Shown here: in pieces, positions 25,897-33,901 of the stretch
Position numbering within the stretch: the first letter of the stretch is position 1
Layout of the letters: each line of letters begins with the position of its first letter
Assembly: GCA_017633255.1 (NCBI GenBank)
Contig: JAGBPS010000004.1
Location: forward strand, 1 to 59,388
Reading direction: 5' to 3'
Length of the DNA stretch: 59,388 nucleotides
DNA from: Bacteroidales bacterium
Lineage (GTDB): Bacteria > Bacteroidota > Bacteroidia > Bacteroidales > WCHB1-69
Program-made: the position numbers and the translations under genes
Notes under the pieces: model-generated
Databases searched by the model: none
What the model was told of the DNA's origin: nothing
Seen by the model: the letters and a program-made list of their open reading frames with translations, nothing else

Positions 25897-26397
25897 ATGA
25901 AAAATTTAGGATTTGTTATCTGTTTGATAGTCGTGCTGTGCGGATGTCGTCAAAAAGCTGAAGTGGATGTGTTTCAGCAGCAAATACATCAATGCGCTGA
26001 GACGTATGTGAAGACGGAATTGAATGTGAGCGACGCTGATTCAGTGGTGGTTACCAGAATAGATACCCTCACACAGATGTCATACGCCAAGCTGATGCTG
26101 GAGATGTTGGAGAATCTGGAGTTCCAATACAAGCAACTGTACGACGAGGCCACCTTGGCTGATGAAAATGCCAAAATAGAATCCCTTGACCGCTCGCTGC
26201 GTCAGATTTCGGTTCAAACGGACTATTTCAGAGCCATCGAAGACAGCGAATCGGCTGACAACCAGCAACTCCTACTCTACTGGATTTCTGCAAGCTACTA
26301 CAAAAACGGACAGCAGGAAGATTTCATGTGTTTCGCCACCCCTGACTTCAACCTGCACATACTGGATCCCTTTGCGGACAACCTGATGGACAATTGA
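25897..26397 (+). CDS. Hypothetical lipoprotein
   Basis: A 166-residue protein with a lipoprotein signal (MKNLGFVICLIVVLCGCRQK, lipobox Cys at 17). The mature part is acidic and mostly helical (EMLENLEFQYKQLYDEATLADENAKIESLDRSLRQI), with a C-terminal hydrophobic segment ending FNLHILDPFADNL. I do not recognise a family. It lies between two envelope protein genes on the same strand, with heptamer repeats on both sides, so it may be transcribed alone. Confidence 0.6.
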   Translation: MKNLGFVICLIVVLCGCRQKAEVDVFQQQIHQCAETYVKTELNVSDADSVVVTRIDTLTQMSYAKLMLEMLENLEFQYKQLYDEATLADENAKIESLDRSLRQISVQTDYFRAIEDSESADNQQLLLYWISASYYKNGQQEDFMCFATPDFNLHILDPFADNLMDN

Positions 26398-26515
26398 CAG
26401 TTGACAGTTGGTAATTGAAAGAATTCAAAATTCAGAATTCAAAATTCAAAATTCATAACCTCCTAACCATACTAACCATACTAAACTATAAACTATAAAC
26501 TATAAACACTAAACA
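26397..26515. repeat. Heptamer repeats before the Omp28 gene
   Basis: Successive short runs of acagttg, attcaaa, ctaacca and actataa heptamers, each two to four copies, span the gap. Different heptamer types are concatenated, which is typical of the gap repeats in this window. Confidence 0.85.
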
Positions 26516-26603
26516 TCAAGACCGATACATCATTAAAAATCAATATATAATAAAAAAGTTCACGGCTAATGGCCCAGAGCTGACAACAAAAAAACACAAA
26601 AAT

Positions 26604-27434
26604 ATGAAAAAAACTCTTCTTTTTATAGTAATAGCCCTTTGTTTTATGGCGTGTGACAAGATTGAGAGCCCATATCTCACGCCATCGCATCATGAGGATG
26701 TGGATGTAATCTTTCCAGATCTGAATCCCAGCACTGTATATAGGAAAGTGCTGTTTGACGAATACACCGGCCATACCTGCATTGGCTGTCCCGAAGGACA
26801 CACCATTTTGGATCAGTTGCTGACACAGTACGGCGACACCTTGGTGGCGGTGGGCATCCATGCCAACTGGTTCGCAGAACCCGAAGCCGGCTTATTCTCC
26901 TATGATTTCCGCACTCCAACTGGAGAACAACTGTATTTGGATTACAATATCAACAACAATCCTAAAGCGATTATCAACAGAAGCGGAGCCGCTTTGGACA
27001 AAAGTCTTTGGAGTAGCGAAATGCATCATGCGGACCGTACGTTGCATGCCGCTATCCAGATGATCAATCAATATAACGAAGCGAATCAGTCATTGAAGAT
27101 CAACACCAAAACTACCATGTTGGAAGATTATGACCAGGCCGTGCAGTTGTCATTACTGTTGGTGGAGGACCATATTGTCAAGCCACAGAAGTTCAGCGAC
27201 CACATTGACACTTTCTATGTGCATAACCATGTGTTAAGAGCCGGTATCAACGGCAATTACGGCGAGCGCATCTCTACCGGAGGACTGGTCAGTAAGGATT
27301 CCTCTTATCTGTATGGCTACTCTATTGACTTCAACGGAACTGACTGGGTGCCTGAAAATTGCAGCGTCATTGCCATTCTGTTGGACGAAAGCAGCAAGGA
27401 AGTACTTCAGGTGGAAAAAACCAAAGTGAAATAA
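26604..27434 (+). CDS. Omp28-related outer membrane lipoprotein
   Basis: A 276-residue lipoprotein (MKKTLLFIVIALCFMACDK, lipobox Cys at 17). The Omp28 family signature is KVLFDEYTGHTCIGCPEGHTILDQLL, with a thioredoxin-like CxxC. Then come VAVGIHANWFA, NNNPKAIINR, a Pro-containing thioredoxin-fold segment, and a beta-rich C-terminal half. Omp28 proteins are surface or periplasmic proteins of Bacteroidota with unclear function. A bidirectional terminator follows at 27451-27489. Confidence 0.82.
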   Translation: MKKTLLFIVIALCFMACDKIESPYLTPSHHEDVDVIFPDLNPSTVYRKVLFDEYTGHTCIGCPEGHTILDQLLTQYGDTLVAVGIHANWFAEPEAGLFSYDFRTPTGEQLYLDYNINNNPKAIINRSGAALDKSLWSSEMHHADRTLHAAIQMINQYNEANQSLKINTKTTMLEDYDQAVQLSLLLVEDHIVKPQKFSDHIDTFYVHNHVLRAGINGNYGERISTGGLVSKDSSYLYGYSIDFNGTDWVPENCSVIAILLDESSKEVLQVEKTKVK

Positions 27435-27450
27435 TCGATTCTTCAAAAAT

Positions 27451-27489
27451 AAAAAAGGTCCTTTTGCTTGAGCCGAAGGACCTTTTTTT
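27451..27489. terminator. Bidirectional rho-independent terminator
   Basis: A stem AAAAAAGGTCCTT / AAGGACCTTTTTTT with a 12-base loop gives a U-tract in both directions. It sits between the convergent Omp28 gene and the membrane protein gene ending at 27491. Confidence 0.9.
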
Positions 27490-27490
27490 A

Positions 27491-28192
27491 TTATTTCTGC
27501 GGATTGGCCAAGGCCAGAATCAGGCCGAGGGCGACACCCAGTAGCGCGGCGAACAGCACCTGCAAATTCGGCGGCAGGATGAAAGTGATGGTATGGGCAG
27601 GATACCAGAACAAGGGAATGGTTTTCTTGAAGACCAAGCCCCACTGGATATCCCAGTTGATGCTACCCAACATGCGCTTCATATCCATGGGTTTCAGCAA
27701 ACCGGCCACTGTACCGCCCGTCTCCAAAATATGAATATCCGTGCATTTGTGGAAAGTCATCATCACCGGTGCGAAGATGGTATTCATGGCCACACTCACG
27801 CAGAAGGCGATGCCCACCTTGCCCCAAGTAAGGGTCGGCGAGTTGAACACATCCATCAGCGAAGCGTAATCGCAGGAGGCCACCTTGGACATGAAGAACG
27901 GTGTTCCCGACTTGAAAATCATCATGGCCATGGTGATGCACATGCCTAAGAAGCCCCAGACCATCATGCGGGGCAGCACACCGAAACCCTTTTCGGTATA
28001 GACACCCTTGCGGATACGCAGGGCCAGCATCTCACCCAACGTAGCCAGAATGGCGAATTTGAAGAACGCCATGATAAAGGGATGGGTAGCCGTGGCGTTA
28101 TTAAACCAATCAAAGAAACCCGTAGCGTGGATAAAGAAAGGTGTCAGCACTACCACGACACCCAAAATAAGCAACCAGTCTTGTTTTTTCAT
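27491..28192 (-). CDS. Polytopic membrane protein, Mpv17/PMP22-like C-terminus (tentative)
   Basis: A 233-residue protein with about six hydrophobic segments (residues 7-25, 44-60, 78-95, 125-145, 188-205, 208-228). The C-terminal IPLFWYPAHTITFILPPNLQVLFAALLGVALGLILA resembles the W-x-P-x-H/Q-x-x-x-F-x-x-P end of Mpv17/PMP22 proteins. Function unknown, and the family match is weak. It faces the Omp28 gene across a shared terminator and is followed upstream by a repeat-rich gap of 800 bases. Confidence 0.6.
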   Translation of the reverse strand: MKKQDWLLILGVVVVLTPFFIHATGFFDWFNNATATHPFIMAFFKFAILATLGEMLALRIRKGVYTEKGFGVLPRMMVWGFLGMCITMAMMIFKSGTPFFMSKVASCDYASLMDVFNSPTLTWGKVGIAFCVSVAMNTIFAPVMMTFHKCTDIHILETGGTVAGLLKPMDMKRMLGSINWDIQWGLVFKKTIPLFWYPAHTITFILPPNLQVLFAALLGVALGLILALANPQK

Positions 28193-28440
28193 TTTTTACA
28201 GATATAAAATGCAAAAATACGTTTTTTTGTTGAATTGTTGAATTGTGGATTTGTTGAATTATCCACAACATCACAATATTACTGAAACATGTCATGGTGT
28301 GTCTTCATCCCCCGCTCTACGGGCCCCCATTCTGACATATCTGCGTGTTTTTTTCTTGCACCAGCTGAGATGTGTCCGTTCCGCGGTGTGTTGATTCAGT
28401 GCTTCGGAGCAAGTTCACAACACACCGCGGTAGATGCGAT

Positions 28441-28915
28441 CGGGATGCACATCCACCCCAGACTCACGTCTGGGGTTACAGAAATGTGGCATCTTCGATG
28501 CCATGTCGTATCGGGCAGCATGCATCCGCACCCGCACCATGTAGGGCGCTGTCACATCGTGGCAGCCGCATCACGACACCCATGCTGTCTGTAAGGACGC
28601 TTCGCATGCGTCCGCATCCACACGCACCCGTATCCTCTCCGCATACATCTCCACATCCGCACCATGTAAGGCTGTCACATCGTGGCAGCCGTATCACACG
28701 CGTATCTATACGTGTGCCAACGGCACACCATCTTATTAACCCCGCACGTAAGTGTGGGGTGGGAAGCATGTCATCCAGCATAGCGTGTCGAAGACACGCC
28801 ACTACAATGACACCTTATGAGGTAGCGTACCTTCGGCACGCAGGAGCATAGACTATGCCGCCTACCCCACACAACGAGTTGTGCGGGGTTAATAGAATAT
28901 CGTGTCTTCGACACT
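28441..28915. repeat. Cluster of REP-like and GC-rich palindromic repeats
   Basis: This gap (28193-28990) holds no credible gene. It contains a CCCCAGACTCACGTCTGGGG hairpin (28457-28476), an inverted copy of the REP core at 28738-28759, and a direct copy at 28865-28890 with its GTGTC TTCG ACAC side hairpin. Two copies of the 18-mer GTCACATCGTGGCAGCCG lie at 28551-28568 and 28674-28691; a third, inverted, is at 59219-59236. Open frames across it are short, Arg/His-rich and repeat derived. Confidence 0.8.
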
Positions 28916-28990
28916 CTTGGTAAAAACAATTTTTTTATCTTTGCATTTGAAAAATCAGCATAAAAATAAACAATTATAATTTATAGCAAC

Positions 28991-30592
28991 ATGAAGAAAA
29001 GAACCCTCTTAACCCTGTTATTCAGCATCATTGTTTTATTCTCATACGCCCAGGACGAAGAATTGGTGGGCGCCAACTGCACCTCCATCATGGTGGGCCG
29101 CAAAGCCTCGGCCGACGGATCGGTCATCACTTCGCACACCTGCGACAGCAAGTACCGCACCTGGGTGACCATGGAACCCGCCGCCGACCACAAGGAAGGC
29201 ACCATGCACAAGGTCTATAAAGGCACCATGCACACGCAGACCCCCAACAGCATGGAGGGCATGGAACTGGTGGGTGAGATTCCGGAAGTCGCTCATACCT
29301 ACGCCTATATGAACACCTCCTACCCCTGCATGAACGAGAAGCAGCTGGCCATGGGCGAAAGCACCTTCTCCGGTCCCGACACCCTGGTGAACGATAAAGG
29401 CATGTTTCTGATTGAGGAGCTGCAACGCATTGCCCTGCAACGCTGCGACAATGCCCGTGACGCTATCCTGCTGATTGGCCAGCTCATCAAGGAATATGGT
29501 TATGGCGACGGTGGCGAGTGCATCACCATTGCCGACAAAAGAGAGGTTTGGCAAATGGAGATTTTGGGCGAAGGCCCCGACAAAATCGGTGGCATCTGTG
29601 TGGCCCAGCGTGTGCCAGATGACGAGGTGGCCGTAAGCTGCAACGTAGCCCGCATCGGCAAAATCAACCGCAAAGACAAAGACCATTTCCTCGCCTCCGA
29701 CAACATCGAAGCGGTGGCCAAGAAATACGGTCTCTGGGATGGCAAAGGCGACTTCATCTGGTGGAAAGCCTTCCCGTCAAGCTATTCCGGCAAAAAGAAC
29801 TTCAAAGAGCGTGAGTGGTACATTTTCAACGAGTTGAACCCCGACCTGCATCTGGACTTCGAGGCCGACGAACTGCCTTTCTCCATCAAGCCTGCCGAGA
29901 AAGTGGATGTGCGTAAGGTGATGGAGCTGTTCCGCGCCAACTACGAAGGCTCTGAATTGCTGGACCAGACTGCCCAGCTGAAGATTGAGCGCAAGCGCAA
30001 GCAGAAAGACGGCAGCACCCTCATCGACACCATAGTGTGCCCCAACGCCAACCCCTGGATGGACGGCAACGAACGTGCCCTGTATAACGCCCTGAAGCCC
30101 GGCACCATAACCTTCTACCGTGGCGTGGCCATGTCGTGGTGCTCCTACTCCACTATCATCCAATGCCGCGAATGGCTGCCCGACGAAGTGGGCGGCTTGT
30201 GCTGGTTCTCCTTGGAAAACCCGGGACAGAGTCCCCGTATCCCCATCTATGCCGGCGAGACCAAACTGCCCGCAGGCTTCAACGTCTGCGGTCATTTCGG
30301 ATATAATGACAACGCCGTACTGTGGCACTACCGCAAAGCCAACAAGCTGGCCCAGGTAAGATGGGGCCGCACCAAAGACATTATGCTGGGCAGCATTCTC
30401 CGCTACGAGAACAAAGCTTTTGAGGAACTGCCCGCATTGGAAGACAAGGCTGTGAAGATGCTCCAAGATGGAAAGAAAGAAGACGCTGTAAAACTGCTGA
30501 ACAACTACACCTCAGACTTTGCCGGCGCCACCCGCCAAACCTGGCAGGAGCTGGAACACAAATTCTGGGAGATGTTCTGGACAGGATTTTAA
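28991..30592 (+). CDS. C69-family dipeptidase
   Basis: A 533-residue secreted peptidase of the C69/U34 family. After the signal peptide (MKKRTLLTLLFSIIVLFSYAQ) and a short propeptide comes NCTSIMVGRKASADGSVITSHTCDS, whose first Cys should become the N-terminal nucleophile after autoprocessing. Further family segments are FNSMEGMELVGEIPEV-like, LIGQLIKEYGYGDGGECITIADKREVWQMEI and VAQRVPDDEVAVSCNVARIG. It cleaves dipeptides and probably acts in periplasmic peptide use. A TATCTTTG box is at 28936-28943. The gene is GC-richer than the island that follows. Confidence 0.92.
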   Translation: MKKRTLLTLLFSIIVLFSYAQDEELVGANCTSIMVGRKASADGSVITSHTCDSKYRTWVTMEPAADHKEGTMHKVYKGTMHTQTPNSMEGMELVGEIPEVAHTYAYMNTSYPCMNEKQLAMGESTFSGPDTLVNDKGMFLIEELQRIALQRCDNARDAILLIGQLIKEYGYGDGGECITIADKREVWQMEILGEGPDKIGGICVAQRVPDDEVAVSCNVARIGKINRKDKDHFLASDNIEAVAKKYGLWDGKGDFIWWKAFPSSYSGKKNFKEREWYIFNELNPDLHLDFEADELPFSIKPAEKVDVRKVMELFRANYEGSELLDQTAQLKIERKRKQKDGSTLIDTIVCPNANPWMDGNERALYNALKPGTITFYRGVAMSWCSYSTIIQCREWLPDEVGGLCWFSLENPGQSPRIPIYAGETKLPAGFNVCGHFGYNDNAVLWHYRKANKLAQVRWGRTKDIMLGSILRYENKAFEELPALEDKAVKMLQDGKKEDAVKLLNNYTSDFAGATRQTWQELEHKFWEMFWTGF

Positions 30593-30626
30593 TCAGTTGA
30601 AAACTGAAAACTGAAAGTTGAAAGTT
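30593..30626. repeat. Heptamer repeats after the dipeptidase gene
   Basis: Four to five heptamers (gttgaaa, actgaaa, actgaaa, gttgaaa) directly follow the stop codon, as after several other genes here. Confidence 0.75.
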
Positions 30627-30638
30627 ATTTCCTACTCC

Positions 30639-30671
30639 TTTGAGATAATTCAGGGAATTGTTGTAACTTTG
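30639..30671 (+). promoter_or_regulatory. Candidate promoter of the structured RNA / HTH unit
   Basis: TTTG at 30639-30642 and TAACTTTG at 30664-30671 are 21 bases apart, fitting the phylum's promoter. Transcription would start near 30678, about 65 bases before the first helix of the structured RNA. Confidence 0.55.
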
Positions 30672-30742
30672 CATTATCATTTTGATTAGCAACCAAATTA
30701 TTGAGACTATAGAAGAATAAACGAACATAAAATATAATAACT

Positions 30743-30945
30743 GAGCTTTACGCTCTTATTCTCACTTGGTAAAATCTGGTAAATTTTAATGGTACGAGAA
30801 TAAAGAAGCGGAAAGTTTGCGTTTCAGGCGTGAACTGTTTCCTGTTTATTAGTACCTAAGGTTTACCAGAGCCTTCTAAGTTAATAAACAATAAAAAATG
30901 GTGAACGCCTTTTTTGTTGTCCTATGGGAATAAGAACGAGCGCTC
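30743..30945 (+). ncRNA. Candidate structured RNA upstream of the HTH gene
   Basis: The 203-base stretch folds by eye into nested helices. Closing: GAGC/GCTC (30743-30746 with 30942-30945), then TCTTATTCTC with GGGAATAAGA (30754-30763 with 30926-30935, ten pairs, one G-U). Upper stem: TCTGGTAAA with TTTACCAGA (30775-30783 with 30862-30870), GGTAC with GTACC (30791-30795 with 30852-30856), and GGAAAGTTTGCG with CGTGAAC-TG-TTTCC around 30810-30842. An alternative pairing AGGCGT (30826-30831) with ACGCCT (30905-30910), which precedes a T-run, resembles an attenuator. It could be a leader RNA of the HTH gene or an independent RNA of 6S-like shape; identity unknown. Confidence 0.6.
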
Positions 30946-30961
30946 CCAATAAAACAAAACA

Positions 30962-31234
30962 ATGGACCACAAAAAAAAATCTACCGACAGCTTTCACATC
31001 GGACAAGCCATCAAGGCGGAGCTCACGAGGCAAGGAAGGAGCATCACTTGGTTAGCACAACAGATTGGCTACACCCGAGAGAACCTCTACAAAATCATGC
31101 GCCGCAAATGGATTTACACCGATGTCCTTTTCAAGATATGCGACGCCTTGGACTATGACTTCTTCAAGGCCTGCTCCGACTGGCGCAACTCCCCTTCCTA
31201 TCCAAAATCCGTGAACCAAAGCGACAATCCATAG
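30962..31234 (+). CDS. Small HTH (XRE-like) DNA-binding protein
   Basis: A 90-residue protein with a Cro/C1-type helix-turn-helix: IGQAIKAELTRQGRSITWLAQQIGYTRENLYKIMRRKWIYTDVLFKICDALDYDFF. The architecture is typical of a widespread group of single-domain HTH proteins in Bacteroidota. The start lies 16 bases after the structured RNA, which may be its leader. The next genes on this strand are the small peptide and the radical SAM enzyme, so it could regulate them, but no shared transcript is proven. Confidence 0.75.
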   Translation: MDHKKKSTDSFHIGQAIKAELTRQGRSITWLAQQIGYTRENLYKIMRRKWIYTDVLFKICDALDYDFFKACSDWRNSPSYPKSVNQSDNP

Positions 31235-31373
31235 CAACGATTTTTCCAATGTATTGCAACGGATAGTTACGGGATGGAATGGATTATGGGTTTGGTAATG
31301 TGTAATTTTGTATCTGAAATTTTAGTTTAATTAAAAACCGAAGGGCCGATGGGATATAACGGGCAAGAAGGGA

Positions 31374-31550
31374 ATGATTACTAAAGAAAATACATTTGCT
31401 CAAGAAGCGATACTAAAAGAAGCCGAGAGAAAACAAATCAAAAAATCTAAGTTTCAAGACACTAATTGCAGATTTGATGAAACTTACACAGAAAAAGATC
31501 CCGATGACGGACACTCTTATACCGTACATGATGAAGGAGTAGGATATTAA
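31374..31550 (+). CDS. 58-residue peptide, candidate RiPP precursor
   Basis: A short open frame with ATG at 31374 and TAA at 31548, preceded by a purine-rich AAGAAGGG that could serve as ribosome binding site. The N-terminal half is a charged amphipathic helix (FAQEAILKEAERKQIKKSK), as in RiPP leaders. The C-terminal half is polar with one Cys (C32) and five aromatic or His residues in the last 21 positions, ending GHSYTVHDEGVGY. It ends 37 bases before the ATG of a radical SAM/SPASM enzyme, the classic arrangement of precursor and maturase. I know no family for it; coding status and role are inferred from position and composition. Confidence 0.55.
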   Translation: MITKENTFAQEAILKEAERKQIKKSKFQDTNCRFDETYTEKDPDDGHSYTVHDEGVGY

Positions 31551-31587
31551 AAATTCAATAAAAAAACAGGTCTACAAGTTGACTACC

Positions 31588-32682
31588 ATGATTTTTATTA
31601 TCAAGCCAACATTGGCATGTAATTTCAGATGTAAATATTGCTATTTGAGTGCAGAATCCAAAGTGACGACATATATGGATTTGGAATTTGCCAAAAGAAT
31701 TCTTTTGGAAATCAAAGAGCAATACAATTCTCATCAAAAACTTGAGATTTTATGGCATGGTGGAGAGCCTTTGCTTTGGGGAATTGAAAATTACCGAATT
31801 ATTTTCGAATTCATAGACAAAGAATTTACCGATGTAAGGCATGTAATCTCAATGCAGACAAATCTTTCTCTTATTACCGATGAGTTTATTGATTTGTTCT
31901 TGAAATATAATGTTAGCGTCGGCATTTCATTGGATGGCCCACAAAATATAAATGACTCCGAAAGAGTTTTCCCTAATGGCAGAGGCACATTCAACACTGT
32001 ACTTTCCAAGCTAAGGCACTGCAAAGAAAGAGGATTACATATGGGTTGCATTATTGTTGCTACAAAAAAACATATTGGCAGAATACCAGAGTTGTATAAT
32101 TTCATGTGTGATAATGGAATCAATTTCAAAATGAATCCTCTTTTCATTTCAGGAGAAGCAAAAAGAAATGAAAGCGAATTAGGGTTAACGATAGACGAAT
32201 ATGTTACCATGACAACAGAATTGTTTGATTTATGGTTTTATGATAAAAAAAATAAAATCAACAATTCTAAATTCATAGACATTGCAAGTGGACTACTGAC
32301 AAGAAAAATGTCATTGTGCTCATTGGGGGAGAACTGTCAGGAACATGTAATCTGTGTCGCACCTAATGGGGATGTTTTGCCTTGTGGCCGTTTTTGCGAT
32401 TCTGAATTGATGCATTTTTCATATGGAAATTTACACAACGAGCATTATTGCGATGTTTTGAAAAGAATAAAAGAAAGCAAGGCATATAAAAGAGCCGATT
32501 TCATTAAAAATAGCAACTGTTCAAAATGCAAATATTTCAACATTTGTCATGGCGGATGTTTACATGATGGATATATCAATTCAGGTGACTTTGAATCAAA
32601 AACTTTCATGTGTTCTGCAAATAAAAAAATATTTTCTCACATAGAAAGCAGACTGAAAGAAACTGGATTAATGCAAATTTAA
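31588..32682 (+). CDS. Radical SAM/SPASM peptide maturase
   Basis: A 364-residue protein from the ATG at 31588 (a TTG three codons earlier is also in frame). The radical SAM cluster motif is CNFRCKYC (C11, C15, C18), followed by WHGGEPLLWG (SAM contact) and the GISLDGPQNINDSER segment typical of anaerobic sulfatase-maturase relatives. The C-terminal SPASM region carries auxiliary-cluster cysteines: CSLGENCQEHVICVAPNGDVLPCGRFC, then NCSKCKYFNICHGGC and a final FMCSANK. Such enzymes install Cys- or Ser-based aldehydes or C-C/thioether crosslinks in peptides. The AT-rich codon use differs from the housekeeping genes around it, suggesting transfer. Confidence 0.85.
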   Translation: MIFIIKPTLACNFRCKYCYLSAESKVTTYMDLEFAKRILLEIKEQYNSHQKLEILWHGGEPLLWGIENYRIIFEFIDKEFTDVRHVISMQTNLSLITDEFIDLFLKYNVSVGISLDGPQNINDSERVFPNGRGTFNTVLSKLRHCKERGLHMGCIIVATKKHIGRIPELYNFMCDNGINFKMNPLFISGEAKRNESELGLTIDEYVTMTTELFDLWFYDKKNKINNSKFIDIASGLLTRKMSLCSLGENCQEHVICVAPNGDVLPCGRFCDSELMHFSYGNLHNEHYCDVLKRIKESKAYKRADFIKNSNCSKCKYFNICHGGCLHDGYINSGDFESKTFMCSANKKIFSHIESRLKETGLMQI

Positions 32683-32715
32683 GAAAACAATCAATAAATC
32701 AAACAATTAAAAAAA

Positions 32716-33882
32716 ATGAAAAAAACATTTTTATTCCTAGCATTAATTTTACCGATGAGTTTATATGTATGTGCTCAACAGACACTTTATGAAGCAAAAC
32801 AATCCCCCAAAACCACAGAAATTACAATAGGGACAATAACAAAAGATTTTGACGCAGGACATACTGAAGATTTTACAGGATGCACTTCTTGTACTATGAA
32901 GCCCTTTCATAATGATTATAGAAAAAAACGGCAAGAAGATGTATTGTATGAGTGGCTATATGAGTACGCAAAAAAAGAATATAATACCACATATCCAAAT
33001 TTCGCATTACGTAACTTCAAGTCATCCGAAATAAAAAAGGAAAAAGAAAGTAGAAGAGAACTACTCGGAGGAGTTATTATATTTACATATTACAATTGTA
33101 CGGCGTCCGCAACAGTTGTTACATTAGACCCTAAAATTGAGGCTATTGAAGATTTCCACAACTCTATTGAGAAAGCATTACGCAATGTTCGCCAAGGGTC
33201 AAGGATAGCAATTGATCAAGTTGTGGCTATGGACGGTCGCGATAGAGAAGACCTTAAGGATGATATAATCAATGTTCTTTTAGACAAAGGATATAAGGTT
33301 GTGGCAAAAGAATATCTCGAAAAACTATACGAAGAGCAACAAAAACAACAAAGTGGCATTTACAACGAGAAAACCACAGTACAAAACAACAATTTTTCTG
33401 CGGTGGGCTATTATATCAGCGTAAAAACAACGAAAGAATCGTTAAGAGTACAGGTTGTAAATGTTAGTACGGGTGAATATGAAGGTAATGTATTTAATTC
33501 TAAACATAAAGAGAAGTCTTTTGAATTGCTTTCTCAAGCAATAGATAAAGCTCTGATCAGAATTCAAGAAGGCTCACGAGTGGCAATTGATCAAGTTACA
33601 GTGAGTAGCGATATTAATCGTGAGGATTATAAAGATCAAATGATTGATGTATTAATAAATCATGGTTATAAAGTTGCAGCAAAAGAGTATCTTGAAAAAC
33701 TTTATGAAGAACAAAAAAAACAACAAAGCGGCATTTATAATGACAATACCACAGTACAAGAAAACAACTTCTCCGCTGTAGGCTATTTTGTGAATGTAAA
33801 AGTAACGGAATCGTCTGTCCGTGTGCAAGTTATCAATGTCAGCACAGGAGAGTATGAAGGTAACGCAACCATTAATTTCTAA
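32716..33882 (+). CDS. Secreted protein with two tandem CsgG/LpoB-like domains
   Basis: A 388-residue exported protein (MKKTFLFLALILPMSLYVCAQ). After an N-terminal region of about 130 residues it holds two copies of one domain (about residues 155-262 and 278-388). Each contains GSRxAIDQV, a GYKVxAKEYLEKLYEEQ helix, QQSGIYN, NNFSAVGY and VNVSTGEYEGN. This follows the CsgG/LpoB pattern of strand, VV-x-R/K-x-x-L-x-x-L, Q-x-x-G and a final VDVxTGEI strand. The family places such domains in periplasmic or outer-membrane lipoproteins. It begins 33 bases after the radical SAM gene and 19 bases before a paralogue. Confidence 0.65.
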   Translation: MKKTFLFLALILPMSLYVCAQQTLYEAKQSPKTTEITIGTITKDFDAGHTEDFTGCTSCTMKPFHNDYRKKRQEDVLYEWLYEYAKKEYNTTYPNFALRNFKSSEIKKEKESRRELLGGVIIFTYYNCTASATVVTLDPKIEAIEDFHNSIEKALRNVRQGSRIAIDQVVAMDGRDREDLKDDIINVLLDKGYKVVAKEYLEKLYEEQQKQQSGIYNEKTTVQNNNFSAVGYYISVKTTKESLRVQVVNVSTGEYEGNVFNSKHKEKSFELLSQAIDKALIRIQEGSRVAIDQVTVSSDINREDYKDQMIDVLINHGYKVAAKEYLEKLYEEQKKQQSGIYNDNTTVQENNFSAVGYFVNVKVTESSVRVQVINVSTGEYEGNATINF

Positions 33883-33901
33883 CAATAAAAACAATAGGAA
33901 T

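Noticed and set aside
28289..28851. Arg/His-rich open frames in the gap before the C69 dipeptidase gene
   Set aside because: They consist of REP-like palindromes and repeat the same short peptides seen at 11.3 and 59.2 kb; composition is not protein-like.
30962..31234. Toxin-antitoxin pair with the HTH gene
   Set aside because: No toxin-like partner frame overlaps or adjoins it; the neighbours are a structured RNA and the small peptide gene.
33821..33901. Longer start for the second CsgG-like protein
   Set aside because: The extension overlaps the preceding gene and lies before a clear signal peptide that begins at 33902.
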